64,000 nt of DNA from Streptomyces sp. NBC_01463 (GCA_036227345.1 CP109468.1:806001-870000); one strand, 5' to 3'; numbered from the stretch's first letter, positions 41,201 to 50,636 are shown. A program made the numbers and translations. Notes: generated from the letters alone by a model not told the origin.

Positions 41201-42274
41201 ATGGAGTACCGCCTCAGACGGACCGCGTCAGCATCCGCCAGCAGCAGGCCGTCGTCGCTCGGCGCCAGGAGGATGGTGGTCGCGACCACCATCGCGCTCG
41301 GTTCGCTCCCGCTGGCAGCGTGCAGCGGGTATAGCAGCCCCGCCTCCAACGAGGCGGAATCAGTCACCGTCGGCGTCGCGGGCAACATCTTTGACGCCCC
41401 CCTGCGGGTGGCGGATGCCCGCGGCTTCTTCCGAGAGCAGGGACTGAAGGTCACATTCGTACATGTGACAGCAGCCAGTGGACGGCCATCCCTCGAGTCC
41501 GGCTCCCTTGAGTTCCTCAACTCCAGCCCCACCAACTTCCTCTCAGCGGTGGCGAAGGGGAAGAAGGAAGTGGCGATCGGTGCAGACGGGCTCGGCAATC
41601 CGCTCGGGCTTGTCGTGAACAAACGGTTCGCAGAGCAGCATGCACTCACTTCCAAGACATCCCCCAAGAAGGCGGCCCAGACCCTCAGGGGCTCAGTCGG
41701 CGGCTACAGCTCGGCCAACACAAGGGCAGAGGCGGAGATGTTCCTCAAGAACCGCTCCGTGGACCTCGACGAAGTCTCCTGGGTGTCCCTGGCCAGCCCC
41801 ACCGAGGACAGGGCTGCACTCACCGATGGCCGGATCGACTGGTTCGTGACCTCGGAACCGCTTCCTTTGCAGATCCAGGCCGCCGGAGACGGCGTCGTCG
41901 TAGCGAACTCACAGACGGTGCATGAATGGTCAGGGTCCTACGCCGGCTACGGACAGGTAGTGGTGAGCCGCAGAACGTACGCCGCCCAGCACGCCTCGAC
42001 GGTCAAGAAATTCATCACCGCGGTGGAACAGGGCTCGGCCTACCTGAACTTACATGTGGACGACCCGGCCATTGTCCCTGCAGTCAGGCAGGCGATGCCC
42101 GGCATCCCGGACGCAGTGATGCAGGCCAGCATTGAGGAAGTCAATTGGCCCTATTTCGCAGATATGGACAAGGGCACATGGAAGCACACGCTCCAGTTCG
42201 TGATGGAGTTGGGCACCCTGCCCGGGTCAGCCAAAATAGAATCGGGGTTCTGGACCAACGACTACTTGTCCTGA
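41201..42274 (+). CDS. Second NMT1/SsuA-like substrate-binding lipoprotein
   Basis: A 357-residue lipoprotein from an ATG at 41201 with AGGAGA upstream. The signal runs through VVATTIALGSLPLAAC with lipobox Cys41. The mature part (VTVGVAGNIFDAPLRVADARGFFREQGLKV; EFLNSSPTNFLSAVAKG; SANTRAEAEMFLKN; DWFVTSEPLPLQIQAAGDGVVV) parallels the operon binding protein at 25986-27023 throughout, so they are paralogues. It lacks its own permease and ATPase genes and may share the operon transporter with altered affinity. The shared operator motif supports co-regulation. Confidence 0.85.
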   Translation: MEYRLRRTASASASSRPSSLGARRMVVATTIALGSLPLAACSGYSSPASNEAESVTVGVAGNIFDAPLRVADARGFFREQGLKVTFVHVTAASGRPSLESGSLEFLNSSPTNFLSAVAKGKKEVAIGADGLGNPLGLVVNKRFAEQHALTSKTSPKKAAQTLRGSVGGYSSANTRAEAEMFLKNRSVDLDEVSWVSLASPTEDRAALTDGRIDWFVTSEPLPLQIQAAGDGVVVANSQTVHEWSGSYAGYGQVVVSRRTYAAQHASTVKKFITAVEQGSAYLNLHVDDPAIVPAVRQAMPGIPDAVMQASIEEVNWPYFADMDKGTWKHTLQFVMELGTLPGSAKIESGFWTNDYLS

Positions 42275-42421
42275 GCTACTCGCGCTAAGGACGATCGAGC
42301 CAGCACCGGAGCAGACCCGGCCGACGCGCAGTTGGACACACCGCTGCTGGGGAGGCGCGTGGCACCTGCGAGACCGAGACTGCATCCCGTCGGCCGGACA
42401 AGCACGATCTCGTGGACTGCT

Positions 42422-42736
42422 CTATTCGCCGGCGCGGTGATGCTCGGCGTTGATGCGCTGGGCTTCCTCGAGCTGGTCCTCCAGGATGACGATGCGGCAG
42501 GCGGCCTCGATGGGGGTGCCTTGGTCGACGAGTTCGCGGGCGCGGGCCGCGATGCGCAGCTGGTAGCGGGAGTAGCGGCGGTGGCCGCCCGCGGAGCGCA
42601 GCGGGGTGATGAGGCGGGCTTCGCCGATGGCGCGGAGGAAACTCTGGGTGGTGTTGAGCATCTCGGCGGCCCGGCCCATGGTGTAGGCGGGGTAGTCATC
42701 ATCATCGAGGCGGCCGAACGAATCGTCTGCTGTCAT
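42422..42736 (-). CDS. Small MerR-type helix-turn-helix regulator
   Basis: A 104-residue protein from an ATG at 42736 with AGGAAGG upstream. The MerR DNA-binding segment is clear (YTMGRAAEMLNTTQSFLRAIGEARLITPLRSAGGHRRYSRYQLRIAARARELVDQG, about 18-72), followed by a short helical region ending EEAQRINAEHHRAGE. It lacks a sensory domain, like the minimal MerR proteins common near Streptomyces stress genes. A near-perfect 31-nt hairpin lies 30 nt upstream of its start. Targets unknown. Confidence 0.8.
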   Translation of the reverse strand: MTADDSFGRLDDDDYPAYTMGRAAEMLNTTQSFLRAIGEARLITPLRSAGGHRRYSRYQLRIAARARELVDQGTPIEAACRIVILEDQLEEAQRINAEHHRAGE

Positions 42737-42765
42737 CTGTACCTTCCTGTGGAACACGCGTCGGA

Positions 42766-42796
42766 GGGGCCCTGGTGCCATTGGCACCAGGGCCCC
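42766..42796. terminator. 31-nt perfect palindrome upstream of the MerR-type gene
   Basis: GGGGCCCTGGTGCCA (42766-42780), one base, then TGGCACCAGGGCCCC (42782-42796). As RNA it forms a very stable hairpin on either strand. No gene end is near on either side, so besides a terminator it could be a leader attenuator of the minus-strand gene. Confidence 0.5.
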
Positions 42797-43809
42797 GAAG
42801 GAACTGCTACACCATCAGCCGGCCTTGATCGGCTACGCCGGCTCTGTGTTTCCGCATACCTGCCGGGAAGAGGTCCGGGGGTTGCGGGGATCGCGGTTGC
42901 TTGACCGGAGACCACCTCACTATCGATGTCCTGCGGTACCCGGGCTCAACACTCCGCCCGGGCGATCCTGATGGCGCCTGGCTCCTCCGTTCTTCCCTCT
43001 GGACAAACTACTTCCGTACTCCTGGTGGCCTCTCCCAGCGCCACTCCGGCAGCCAGCCCCGTCGCCCGTCCTGCGTCTGCTCTGGCTTAGAACCCCGCTG
43101 CCGAACTTCCCGGTACGCGCGCCGCAGCCTGACGCCTTTACCGAGGGACCACTGGTACTGCGACTGCACTTGCGTACTGCTCATGGTGGCCCCTGATCAC
43201 TGCGGGCCACCCGGTCCGGGGCCAGTCCCGTCGCCCTTTCTGCAAATACCTGGCTTCGGAACTCCACCACCGCACCGACCTGCACTTACGTGCACTGCTT
43301 CCCGGCAGTTCATCTCTGCCGGGCCGCTCGATCTCTTGGCTACGGGCAAAACACTAACCCCAGCGCGACCCGCATGTCTACCTCCGCCATGGCAGATTTC
43401 CTGAACCAACTGACAGTGATGTCCTGCGGTGCGCATTGCCTGGAAACTGCACTGAGCACATCCACCGGGAGGTGTGAAGGACTCGCAGAGCGGGCAGGCG
43501 GGGCGTCACGTCACAAGCAGTACAACCGATCACAGGTGGGATGTACGCGTATGAGCAGTACGACGACGATCAGCATCACTTCCACGCCCCCGTACCAGCC
43601 GTGGTCCAGGGCGACCGCGCGGCCTGTATCGGCCGGGCTCGCCCGGTCACCCGTGCCTTCACCGCCCGCCTCACCCCGGCATCCGACCCGGACAGGACGG
43701 ACCCGCTTCATAGCTGCAGCATGCTCAAGGTGCCGCCGGGGCCAGCACGACGATCTGGTGAGGAGCAGGACGTGAGAAGTCTGGTGAGGAGCGCCTCCGG
43801 GGTCGGGTG
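42797..43809. other. About 1 kb without a supported gene
   Basis: Only short, low-quality open frames are present on both strands. A frame from 43541 starts MYAYEQYDDDQHHFHAPVP, which is slightly protein-like but becomes Arg/Gly-rich. No tRNA, IS motif or array was seen. Confidence 0.4.
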
Positions 43810-43833
43810 GGGTGGATTTTTCGGCCGAGGTAC
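43810..43833 (+). promoter_or_regulatory. SigB-like promoter of the GAF/SpoIIE phosphatase
   Basis: GGGT (43810-43813), 14 bp, AGGTAC (43828-43833) is one base off GNNT-N14-GGGTAC. It lies 50 bp before the gene start. The same AGGTAC hexamer at the same spacing lies ahead of the phosphatase at 45083-46192. Confidence 0.4.
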
Positions 43834-43882
43834 TGCGGGGCGGGTGGGCGGGCAGAAGCCCTCTTAACTTTTGGAGGCTGTG

Positions 43883-45076
43883 GTGGCGTGTGATCGGCTT
43901 GGACTGGCTGAAGTGCTGGCTGCGGCAGAGGACGCCGCACCGGTGGACTCGCTTGATGTCGTGGCCCGCAATCTGCGTGCCCGGTTCGGCGCGCGGTACG
44001 TATCGTTCCTGTTCGTCGACGTGGTCGGCAGACGTCTGTTGCGGGTGAACGACACAGGAGGCGCCTCACAGGGGCACCGAGCTGAGAGAGTCCCCCTCGC
44101 CGGCAGTGGCATCTACGACAAGGTTCTGCGCGCCCAGAGACCGGTGCGGTTGGAGGAGGGCGGGCAGGGGCAGCGGGTCCTTGCGCCGGTGACCAACCGC
44201 GGGGACACCATCGGCGTGCTGGAGCTGTTCCTCGACGTCGTGACCGAGGACGTGTTGGAGCAGGTCGAGGAGGCCGCGCACGCGCTGGCGTACATCATCG
44301 TCACCGACCGTCGCTTCACCGACCTCTACCACTGGGGCAATCGCACCACGGCGGTCAGCCTGGCGGCGGAGATCCAGCGCCAGCTCCTCCCCTCGGCCCC
44401 CTCGTGCGAGGCGGCGGAGTTCGCCCTCGCCGGAGCCCTCGTTCCGGCCTCGGACATCGCCGGAGACACCTACGACTACAGCCTCGACAGCAACGCTCTG
44501 CACCTGTCCGTCACCGACGCCATGGGCCACGACGTCAATGCCTCACTCATCGCTACCCTCGTCGTGAACGCCTCCCGCGGCGCACGCCGCGCCGGAGCGG
44601 ATCTCGCCGAACAGGCCCGCCAGATGCATCAGGCCCTCCTCGATCACGGGCGGCACACCTTCGCCACCGGCCAGCTGCTGCGCATCTCCCTCGACGGGAG
44701 CCTCGCCCAGCTCGTCAACGCCGGCCACCCCGGGCCCCTCCGGCTTCGCGACGGCACGGTCGAGGAGCTGGGCCTGGCCGTCGACATGCCCTTCGGCTTC
44801 ACCTCGCAGGGGTCCTATCAGGTACAGGACATCGACCTGCGCCCCGGTGACCGTCTCGTGCTGCACACAGACGGCATGCAGGAACGCGAAGCGCAGACGG
44901 TCGACCTGCCCGGCCTCCTGGTCCAGACCGCCGCCGAGCACCCACGCGAGGTCGTCCGCACTCTGGTAGCCGCAGTGGCCGACGCCTACGGCGACCGACC
45001 GCCGAAGGACGACGCAACCGTCCTGTGCCTCGACTGGCAAGGCCCCGCGGCAGCACCTGCCGATCGGGCGCCCTGA
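43883..45076 (+). CDS. GAF plus SpoIIE/PP2C-type serine phosphatase (RsbU-like)
   Basis: A 397-residue protein. The GTG at 43883 is chosen from three near-adjacent starts because GGAGG lies 5 nt upstream. Residues about 15-145 form a GAF-like sensor ([41 protein letters not shown]). The phosphatase domain runs from [39 protein letters not shown] through [12 protein letters not shown] and [11 protein letters not shown] to [13 protein letters not shown], with the Asp ligands of the Mn/Mg site. Such enzymes dephosphorylate STAS antagonists and switch on SigB-type factors; the STAS protein at 10306 is a candidate partner. It converges on the next phosphatase, 6 bp apart. Confidence 0.85.
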   Translation: MACDRLGLAEVLAAAEDAAPVDSLDVVARNLRARFGARYVSFLFVDVVGRRLLRVNDTGGASQGHRAERVPLAGSGIYDKVLRAQRPVRLEEGGQGQRVLAPVTNRGDTIGVLELFLDVVTEDVLEQVEEAAHALAYIIVTDRRFTDLYHWGNRTTAVSLAAEIQRQLLPSAPSCEAAEFALAGALVPASDIAGDTYDYSLDSNALHLSVTDAMGHDVNASLIATLVVNASRGARRAGADLAEQARQMHQALLDHGRHTFATGQLLRISLDGSLAQLVNAGHPGPLRLRDGTVEELGLAVDMPFGFTSQGSYQVQDIDLRPGDRLVLHTDGMQEREAQTVDLPGLLVQTAAEHPREVVRTLVAAVADAYGDRPPKDDATVLCLDWQGPAAAPADRAP

Positions 45077-45082
45077 GCCCGC

Positions 45083-46192
45083 TCAGGCTCTCTTAGATGG
45101 CGGGTTTCCCGGGTCGAATTCCAGGAGGAGCAGCGCGGAGTCGTCGTTCGGGGTGCTCCCGGTGAACGTGGCCACGTCGGCACGCAGTCGGCGCAGGGCT
45201 GTTTCCGGACGGCCTTCAGCGAGCAGTGGCCCCGCCCGCTCGGCCACTGGGTAGAAGCGGCCGGTGCCGTCCCTGGCCTCGCTGAGCCCGTCGGTGTAGA
45301 AGAGGATCCGGTCGCCGGCGTGAAGAGTCGATCGTGTGACCCCTTCCTGCTGGGGGTCCGCTCCCGCTAGGGCGGTGAGTCCGAAAGGTGGAAGGGACAC
45401 GCTCGGTTCGATCAGCTCGGCCCGCCCGTGGGTGGTCACCAGCAGCGGAGCGGGGTGGCCCTGGTTGAGCACCACGAGGTGTCCGGCGTCGCTGACCTGA
45501 GCGAGGAGGCCGGTCACGAACCGCTCGCCGTCAGTGCTGCGGTCCAGAGCGGTCTCCACGCGACGGGCGATCTCCGTCAGCTGGACCGCGTCGGGAGCGG
45601 CTTCCCGGAACGCGGCCAGCACCACGGCCGCGCAGCGTACGGTTCCGAGCCCTTTGCCCTGGACATCGGCAATCACTACCCGGGCCCCCCGAGAAGAGGC
45701 CACCGCCTTGTACAGGTCCCCTCCGACGCGGGTGGCCCGGCTCGCAGAGACATACGAACCAGCGAGTCGGACGGGGCCGATCATCGGCGGCACAGGGGCG
45801 AAGAGCACGTCCTCCAAGGTGTTGGCGACTTCCTGCACATCCACGAGGCGTCGTTCCGCCCTGCTCCTGGCCCACGCCGCGTATGACGCGGCCAGCGTGA
45901 CGTACAGGATGGCGATCAGCGCGACGTACATCCGGGCGTAGCCCAGACGGCCCGAACTCGCCGCCACTGCGACGCAAACGGCCATCGCGACCACGCCCAC
46001 CGCCGGGACGAGGCGTACAGGTCCACGCGCTGCGGCGAGAGCCGGGCCGGCCGCGTAGACCGGCAGCAGGTTGAACTGGGTACCCGTGGCTACGTCCACG
46101 ACGAGGGCGATTCCCATGACCGCCAGCGGCAGTGCGGCCGGTACCGCCATGGCTGTTCTGAAGAGGCGAAGAAGCACAACCATCTCCCGCAC
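45083..46192 (-). CDS. Membrane-bound SpoIIE/PP2C-type serine phosphatase
   Basis: A 369-residue protein. About four hydrophobic segments fill residues 1-110 (AALPLAVMGIALVVDVA; LVPAVGVVAMAVCVAVAA; MYVALIAILYVTLAASYAAW). The PP2C-like domain follows a short linker (AERRLVDVQEVANTLEDVLF): GPVRLAGSYVSASRATRVGGDLYKAV, VVIADVQGKGLG, GDRILFYTDGLSE and NDDSALLLLEF carry the metal-binding Asp residues. It is probably a membrane-linked activator of a partner-switch sigma factor. The GTG at 46192 is very close to the predicted promoter, so the mRNA may be nearly leaderless; an ATG at 46183 is the alternative. Confidence 0.85.
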   Translation of the reverse strand: MREMVVLLRLFRTAMAVPAALPLAVMGIALVVDVATGTQFNLLPVYAAGPALAAARGPVRLVPAVGVVAMAVCVAVAASSGRLGYARMYVALIAILYVTLAASYAAWARSRAERRLVDVQEVANTLEDVLFAPVPPMIGPVRLAGSYVSASRATRVGGDLYKAVASSRGARVVIADVQGKGLGTVRCAAVVLAAFREAAPDAVQLTEIARRVETALDRSTDGERFVTGLLAQVSDAGHLVVLNQGHPAPLLVTTHGRAELIEPSVSLPPFGLTALAGADPQQEGVTRSTLHAGDRILFYTDGLSEARDGTGRFYPVAERAGPLLAEGRPETALRRLRADVATFTGSTPNDDSALLLLEFDPGNPPSKRA

Positions 46193-46204
46193 TCACCGAT
46201 CCAG

Positions 46205-46228
46205 GTACCTAGATCAGCATACGGAGGC
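46205..46228 (-). promoter_or_regulatory. SigB-like promoter of the membrane phosphatase
   Basis: On the minus strand GCCT (46228-46225), 14 bp, AGGTAC (46210-46205). The arrangement equals that of 43810-43833. Confidence 0.4.
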
Positions 46229-46953
46229 AGGGAGGAACACACGAGCCGAAGCGTGGGCCCGGCCCACAGTCTGCGGGCAGGCCCGCGAACGATCCGTCGG
46301 GGCCAGGGTCTGGCCGCACACGAGAGCCTGCGGGCCCTGGGCCGAGACCGGTGCCCCGGGCAAGCGGTCACCCTCAATTCAATGGAGACCGCAGCCTGCC
46401 CCGGCAGCGACCGGCCACCACGACACCCGGGCGCACGAGCCTCCCCGCACCCACCCTGACCTGCTGCAATGTACGCGTCAGGAGGCATGCGGGGGGCGAG
46501 CCGTCCGCTCCACCCCCTGCTCGGCGGAGAACAAGCAGAAAGACTACTCGAGCCACGAACCCGCAGCTCAGGCCCTTTTCTCCGCAGGCTCCGACGGCGT
46601 CATGCGGCTCCCTGGATTCCGCACAGCGTCTCCAGCATCCGTCACATCGACGGTGCGCGCAGCGCTCAAGGGCGACGGACGACCGCTGGGCCACTTCGCC
46701 ACAAGCTCCTGCAGGTCACCGCTGCTTTGGACGAGGCCGGCCACGTGGTGATGCCGGGGTCGGCGAACCACACGGTGCGATCCTCACCGATCACGGCAAG
46801 CCGTCGACTTCTGGCCTCGCGAGCCGGCCGCTGGTGAGGATCCGAAGCAGGGCGTGTCCGGGGGAGGTCCGTCCGGGTGGGGTCGGCCGCTGGACGGGGC
46901 AATGGCCCGTGTCGCCCCGGAACCGGTGCGCAGCCGCTGCCCAGGATGCCCGT
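46229..46953. other. About 700 bp without a supported gene
   Basis: No open frame with protein-like composition apart from a short plus-strand stretch ([19 protein letters not shown], about 46690-46750) that could be a relic. Nothing else seen. Confidence 0.4.
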
Positions 46954-49134
46954 ATGAGACCCATGCCCAAGCGCTTTGCCGCGCTGCGCGCCCGCGCCCG
47001 CGCCACCGGCGCGGCCTGCGCCGTGCTGGCCACCGTCGTCCCTGCCTTCACTCTCGGCCTGAGCGCGGCGCCCGCCGCCGCCGCGCCGCTGCCCGGCGGG
47101 CTGGGCCCGTGCGTGCCGGGCGACTGCCCGGACCCGTTCCCGCCGATCAACAACGGGGACTTCGCGGGCCGGGACGACGCGATCAACATCTACGTCGGGG
47201 ACGACTTCCTCGTACGCGGCCGGGCGGCCGAGGCCGAGGGCCGGGTCGTGGTGCTCGACGACTTCGACCAGGACAAGGACCCGGAGGCGGGCGGTTCGTA
47301 CAACCTCGGGATCGTCGGTGTCGGATCCCGTGTCCCGCCGCCCGTCGACTCCGACTTCCTGACCACCGGCGGAGACGTGACGATCGCCGATGGCCAGACC
47401 CTCGACACGACCGGCGGCCTCGTCGACGAGGTGGGCACCGTGCGCTACGCCGGTACGCAGACCGGCACCGTCACCGGGGCCCTCGTCCAGGACCCGGACG
47501 CCGCGGCACCCTACGTGGGACTGCGCGACCAGCTCACCGACGCCAGCCAGTGCTACGCCCGGCCCGGCGGGCAGCTCCGGACTCCGACCGGGACCGCGGT
47601 CAACCAGGGCACGCAGACCCTCTTCACGGGTGACGGGACGTCCGCCCTCCAGGTCTTCAACGTGGACTTCGACCTGACGGCCGACGGCGGCGGCCAGCAG
47701 GGAGTCGTCTTCGACCCCGACAGCATCCCCGACGACGCGACGATCCTGGTCAACGTCATCGGGGCCGACCGCGCGATCAACACCTACAGCGGCGGAATCG
47801 CGGACACCGACCCGCTGAACGCCTACCGCGAACGCCTCCTGTGGAACTTCCCGGACGCCACCACCGTGGACCTGGCGGGGACCGGCCAGTTCCAGGGCAG
47901 CTTCCTGATGGGCGAGCAGTCCTCGATGACCACCGTGTCCCTTCCGGGCGTCAACGGCAGGTTCTTCACCACCGGTTCGGTGACGCACACCAGCTCCGCG
48001 ACCGGCGGTGGCGGCCAGGAGTTCCACGCGTACCCCTTCAACGGGGACCTCCCGGACTGCGACGGACCGCAGCCGGTCACGGGTGAGGTGCGCGTCCTGA
48101 AGACGGACGCGGAGACCGGCGACGCGCTGGCCGGTGCCGACTTCGAGCTGTGGCGGGAGACCAACGGCGTCGACGGCCTCCAGACCACCGGCACGGACCC
48201 CGACACCCTGGTGGACACCTGCACCACACCTTCGAACGGCGTCTGCGCCGAGACCACCACCGTGGGCACGTACTACTGGCGCGAGACGGCAGCACCTGAA
48301 GGCTACGAACTGCCCGACCCCGACGTGTTCGGCCCGCTCGTGCTGACCGAGGACAACGCCGACGCCGGCGTCCAGGTCGAGGCCACCAACACCGAGGAGC
48401 CGGTACCGCCGGTCACGGGCGAGGTGCGGGTCCTGAAGACGGACGCCGAGACGGGCGATCCGCTGGCGGGTGCCGACTTCGAGCTGTGGCGGGAGACCAA
48501 CGGCGTCGACGGCCTGCAGACCACGGGCGCGGACCCGGACACCCTCGTCACCACGTGCACGACCCCGGCGAACGGTGTCTGCGCCGCGACCACCACGCCC
48601 GGCACCTACTACTGGCAGGAGACACAGGCTCCCGAAGGCTACGAAATGCCGGATCCGGCCGTGTTCGGTCCGCTCGTGCTGACCGAGGACAACGCCGACG
48701 CCGGCGTCCAGGCCGAGGCCGCCAACACCGAGGAGCCGGTACCGCCGGTCACGGGTTCGCTCACCCTGGAGAAGACGGACGCGAAGAACGGGCAGCCGCT
48801 CGCCGGGGCCGTCTTCGAGCTGTGGCGCGAGACCAACGACGTGCCCGGCCTCCAGACGGCCGGGACGAACCCCGACACGCTCGCCGACGCGGGGTGCTCG
48901 ACGGACGACACGGGTGAGTGCACGTTCGACGATCTGCCCCTCGGTGAGTACTACCTGCGCGAGACCGCCGTCCCGGAGGGATACGTCCTGCCGGCCAACC
49001 CTGTCTCGGGGCCGTTCGAGGTGACGGAGGCCAACAGCTCGCAGGGCGTCACCGTCGAGCTGTCCAACGAGCGCGGCGAGCCCTGCAAGGGCAAGGACTG
49101 CAAGAAGCGCGTCCACGAGGGTGCGCGCGCCTGA
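46954..49134 (+). CDS. Secreted choice-of-anchor A / SpaA-repeat protein without sortase signal
   Basis: A 726-residue exported protein from an ATG at 46954 (AGGA 7 nt upstream). The signal peptide ends near AAPAAAA (about residue 45). Residues about 65-365 fit the choice-of-anchor A domain ([64 protein letters not shown]). Three SpaA-like prealbumin domains follow, each with [24 protein letters not shown] and PEGYE..DP. The chain ends [17 protein letters not shown] with no LAxTG, hydrophobic helix or basic tail, although the KGKDC segment resembles the linker that precedes such anchors in relatives. A perfect terminator follows 11 bp later. Confidence 0.85.
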   Translation: MRPMPKRFAALRARARATGAACAVLATVVPAFTLGLSAAPAAAAPLPGGLGPCVPGDCPDPFPPINNGDFAGRDDAINIYVGDDFLVRGRAAEAEGRVVVLDDFDQDKDPEAGGSYNLGIVGVGSRVPPPVDSDFLTTGGDVTIADGQTLDTTGGLVDEVGTVRYAGTQTGTVTGALVQDPDAAAPYVGLRDQLTDASQCYARPGGQLRTPTGTAVNQGTQTLFTGDGTSALQVFNVDFDLTADGGGQQGVVFDPDSIPDDATILVNVIGADRAINTYSGGIADTDPLNAYRERLLWNFPDATTVDLAGTGQFQGSFLMGEQSSMTTVSLPGVNGRFFTTGSVTHTSSATGGGGQEFHAYPFNGDLPDCDGPQPVTGEVRVLKTDAETGDALAGADFELWRETNGVDGLQTTGTDPDTLVDTCTTPSNGVCAETTTVGTYYWRETAAPEGYELPDPDVFGPLVLTEDNADAGVQVEATNTEEPVPPVTGEVRVLKTDAETGDPLAGADFELWRETNGVDGLQTTGADPDTLVTTCTTPANGVCAATTTPGTYYWQETQAPEGYEMPDPAVFGPLVLTEDNADAGVQAEAANTEEPVPPVTGSLTLEKTDAKNGQPLAGAVFELWRETNDVPGLQTAGTNPDTLADAGCSTDDTGECTFDDLPLGEYYLRETAVPEGYVLPANPVSGPFEVTEANSSQGVTVELSNERGEPCKGKDCKKRVHEGARA
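48076..49080 (+). repeat. Three SpaA-domain repeats, 336-bp unit
   Basis: Units begin at 48076, 48412 and 48748, each 336 bp (112 residues) after the last. Units one and two are nearly identical; unit three is more diverged. They lie inside the secreted protein gene and could recombine. Confidence 0.75.
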
Positions 49135-49144
49135 TCCGGTCACT

Positions 49145-49176
49145 CGCCCGGCCGCCCATCAATGGGCGGCCGGGCG
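49145..49176. terminator. 15-bp-stem hairpin terminator
   Basis: CGCCCGGCCGCCCAT (49145-49159) pairs perfectly with ATGGGCGGCCGGGCG (49162-49176). It lies 10 bp after the SpaA-repeat gene stop and ends that transcript. Confidence 0.75.
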
Positions 49177-49230
49177 GGGGCGCTGCTTGGCTGGCAGGAC
49201 TCGGTTACTGATCCGCCAGGAGGTCCGGCA

Positions 49231-49932
49231 GTGCGTCCCAACAGCCTCATCGGTGCCGTGGTCGCCACAGCGGCCACGGCACTGCTGTGTACCGCGGCCC
49301 CCTCGGCGGCCGCCCCCTCCGCCTCCGCCGACGACACCCCGTGCACGGCACCGGCCGGGCCTTACCAGCGCCAGCTGGAGAAGCACCTGGGCCGGCCCGT
49401 GGACGGCCGCCAGTCCATGGCCGACTGCCGGGCAATCCGGTCCTTCCAGACCGCACACGACCGGCCGCACGCCGACGGCCGCGCCGACCTCGGCACGTAC
49501 CGCACCGTGCTCGTCGTCGAGGCCACCCCCGACCCGAACGCCGCCGGACACTGCCCCGTCGAGTCCTCCCGCGTCACCTGCGTCGACATGGACCGCCAAC
49601 TGCTGTGGGTGCAGCGGGGCAAGCGGGTCGTCTTCGGACCAGCGCCCATCCGTACAGGCCGCGACGCGCAGGAGACCCGGCCGGGGTGGCACTCGATCTA
49701 CTGGCGCCACCGCGACCACGTCTCCACGATCTACGACAACGCCCCCATGCCGTACGCCCAGTTCTTCGACGGCGGACAAGCACTCCACGGACACCCGGGC
49801 GACCTGTACGACGGCGGCGGCTCGGCGGGCTGCGTCAACCTGACCGTGGACGACGCGGCGGCCCTGTGGGACCTCCTCGCGGTGGACGACCGCGTCTACG
49901 TGTGGGGCGTCAAGCCCGGCACGGCGGACTGA
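49231..49932 (+). CDS. Secreted L,D-transpeptidase (YkuD) with peptidoglycan-binding-like region
   Basis: A 233-residue protein from a GTG at 49231 behind AGGAGG (7 nt). A signal peptide covers about residues 1-32 (LIGAVVATAATALLCTAAPSAAA). Residues 45-105 resemble a short peptidoglycan-binding region (YQRQLEKHLGRPVDG..SMADCRAIRSFQ). The YkuD domain has VDMDRQLLWVQRGKRVVFGP, TRPGWHSIYWRHRDH and HGHPGDLYDGGGSAGCVNL, with the catalytic His and Cys. It should form 3-3 peptidoglycan cross-links or attach proteins to the wall. It is separated from the surface protein gene by a terminator. Confidence 0.85.
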   Translation: MRPNSLIGAVVATAATALLCTAAPSAAAPSASADDTPCTAPAGPYQRQLEKHLGRPVDGRQSMADCRAIRSFQTAHDRPHADGRADLGTYRTVLVVEATPDPNAAGHCPVESSRVTCVDMDRQLLWVQRGKRVVFGPAPIRTGRDAQETRPGWHSIYWRHRDHVSTIYDNAPMPYAQFFDGGQALHGHPGDLYDGGGSAGCVNLTVDDAAALWDLLAVDDRVYVWGVKPGTAD

Positions 49933-50636
49933 AGCACCGGGCAAAGAGCGGGGGTGGCAAGGTGGCCGCCGACTGCCGGTGCGCCAAAAGAACTGTCGGT
50001 CAACTCCGCGACGTTGTCACTCATCCGTGGCCCCAGTGGTGGGGGCGAAACCGCCTCGACCTCGTCACCGAAGAGATCGATGGTCTCGGTGAGGTAGTTC
50101 GACCAGGCGTGCGGGTCGCCGGACGAGGGCGCCGCGGAGCGTCTCGAAGCCTCGCTTCGGGTGACACTGCCCGCGCAGGACGGTGCGGGATGGGGGCGAC
50201 TGTGCCGGCTGGTCTCCGCCGCCCACGCCACCACGGACGCCGGTTCGCCGGTCGTGTCATGATCACTGGGCCATGGACGGCACTCCGGAACTCGTCCTCC
50301 TGGCAGTCCTGACCGCGGCCGACGCCGACGTGGGCCGGGCCGTCTCCGTGGACTCCGCCGTCTGCCGACACACCACCAGGACTTGCCCCGTTCAAGACCG
50401 CCGAGTGCATACCGGTCCGTTCAGGGGTGGCCCTGGGCCGGTCATGTTAAGTCGGGGTGACCGATGCCGGCGGACTACCGCCGGCCCTACCGTCGATGAC
50501 GTCAACCCCGCCGCCGGTAAGGATTCCGCGTGCTGCCTCATTCAGACATCGTTCGTCCCGTGCCGCCCCGCACTCTCAGGGAGCAAGCTCCGCAGGACAT
50601 CGCAGCCGCCGTTGCCGAGGGGCCGGGGCAGGCGCT
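49933..50636. other. About 700 bp intergenic, partly IS debris
   Basis: A minus-strand stretch (AWSNYLTETIDLFGDEVEAV, about 50040-50110) is protein-like but lies in a frame with no credible gene. The only recognisable item is the transposase-like fragment at 50273-50400. Confidence 0.4.
50273..50400 (+). pseudogene. Possible IS5-type transposase fragment
   Basis: The frame reads MDGTPELVLLAVLTAADADVGRAVSVDSAVCRHTT, resembling the DGTWE..L..L...AD..G...W.VSVDSTVCRAH segment around the first catalytic Asp of IS5-type transposases. It is short and unsupported on both sides. Confidence 0.3.

Noticed and set aside
43541-43867. 108-codon frame starting MYAYEQYDDDQHH
   Set aside because: The first 20 residues look plausible, but the remainder is low-complexity Arg/Gly/Pro and no ribosome site is present.
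46666-49143. 825-codon minus-strand frame opposite the SpaA-repeat protein
   Set aside because: It mirrors the repeats of the coding strand and has no recognisable domain.
49896-50234. Minus-strand 112-codon frame with a protein-like stretch
   Set aside because: It overlaps the end of the L,D-transpeptidase gene, lacks a ribosome site and only a short part looks like protein. Not enough to call a gene.
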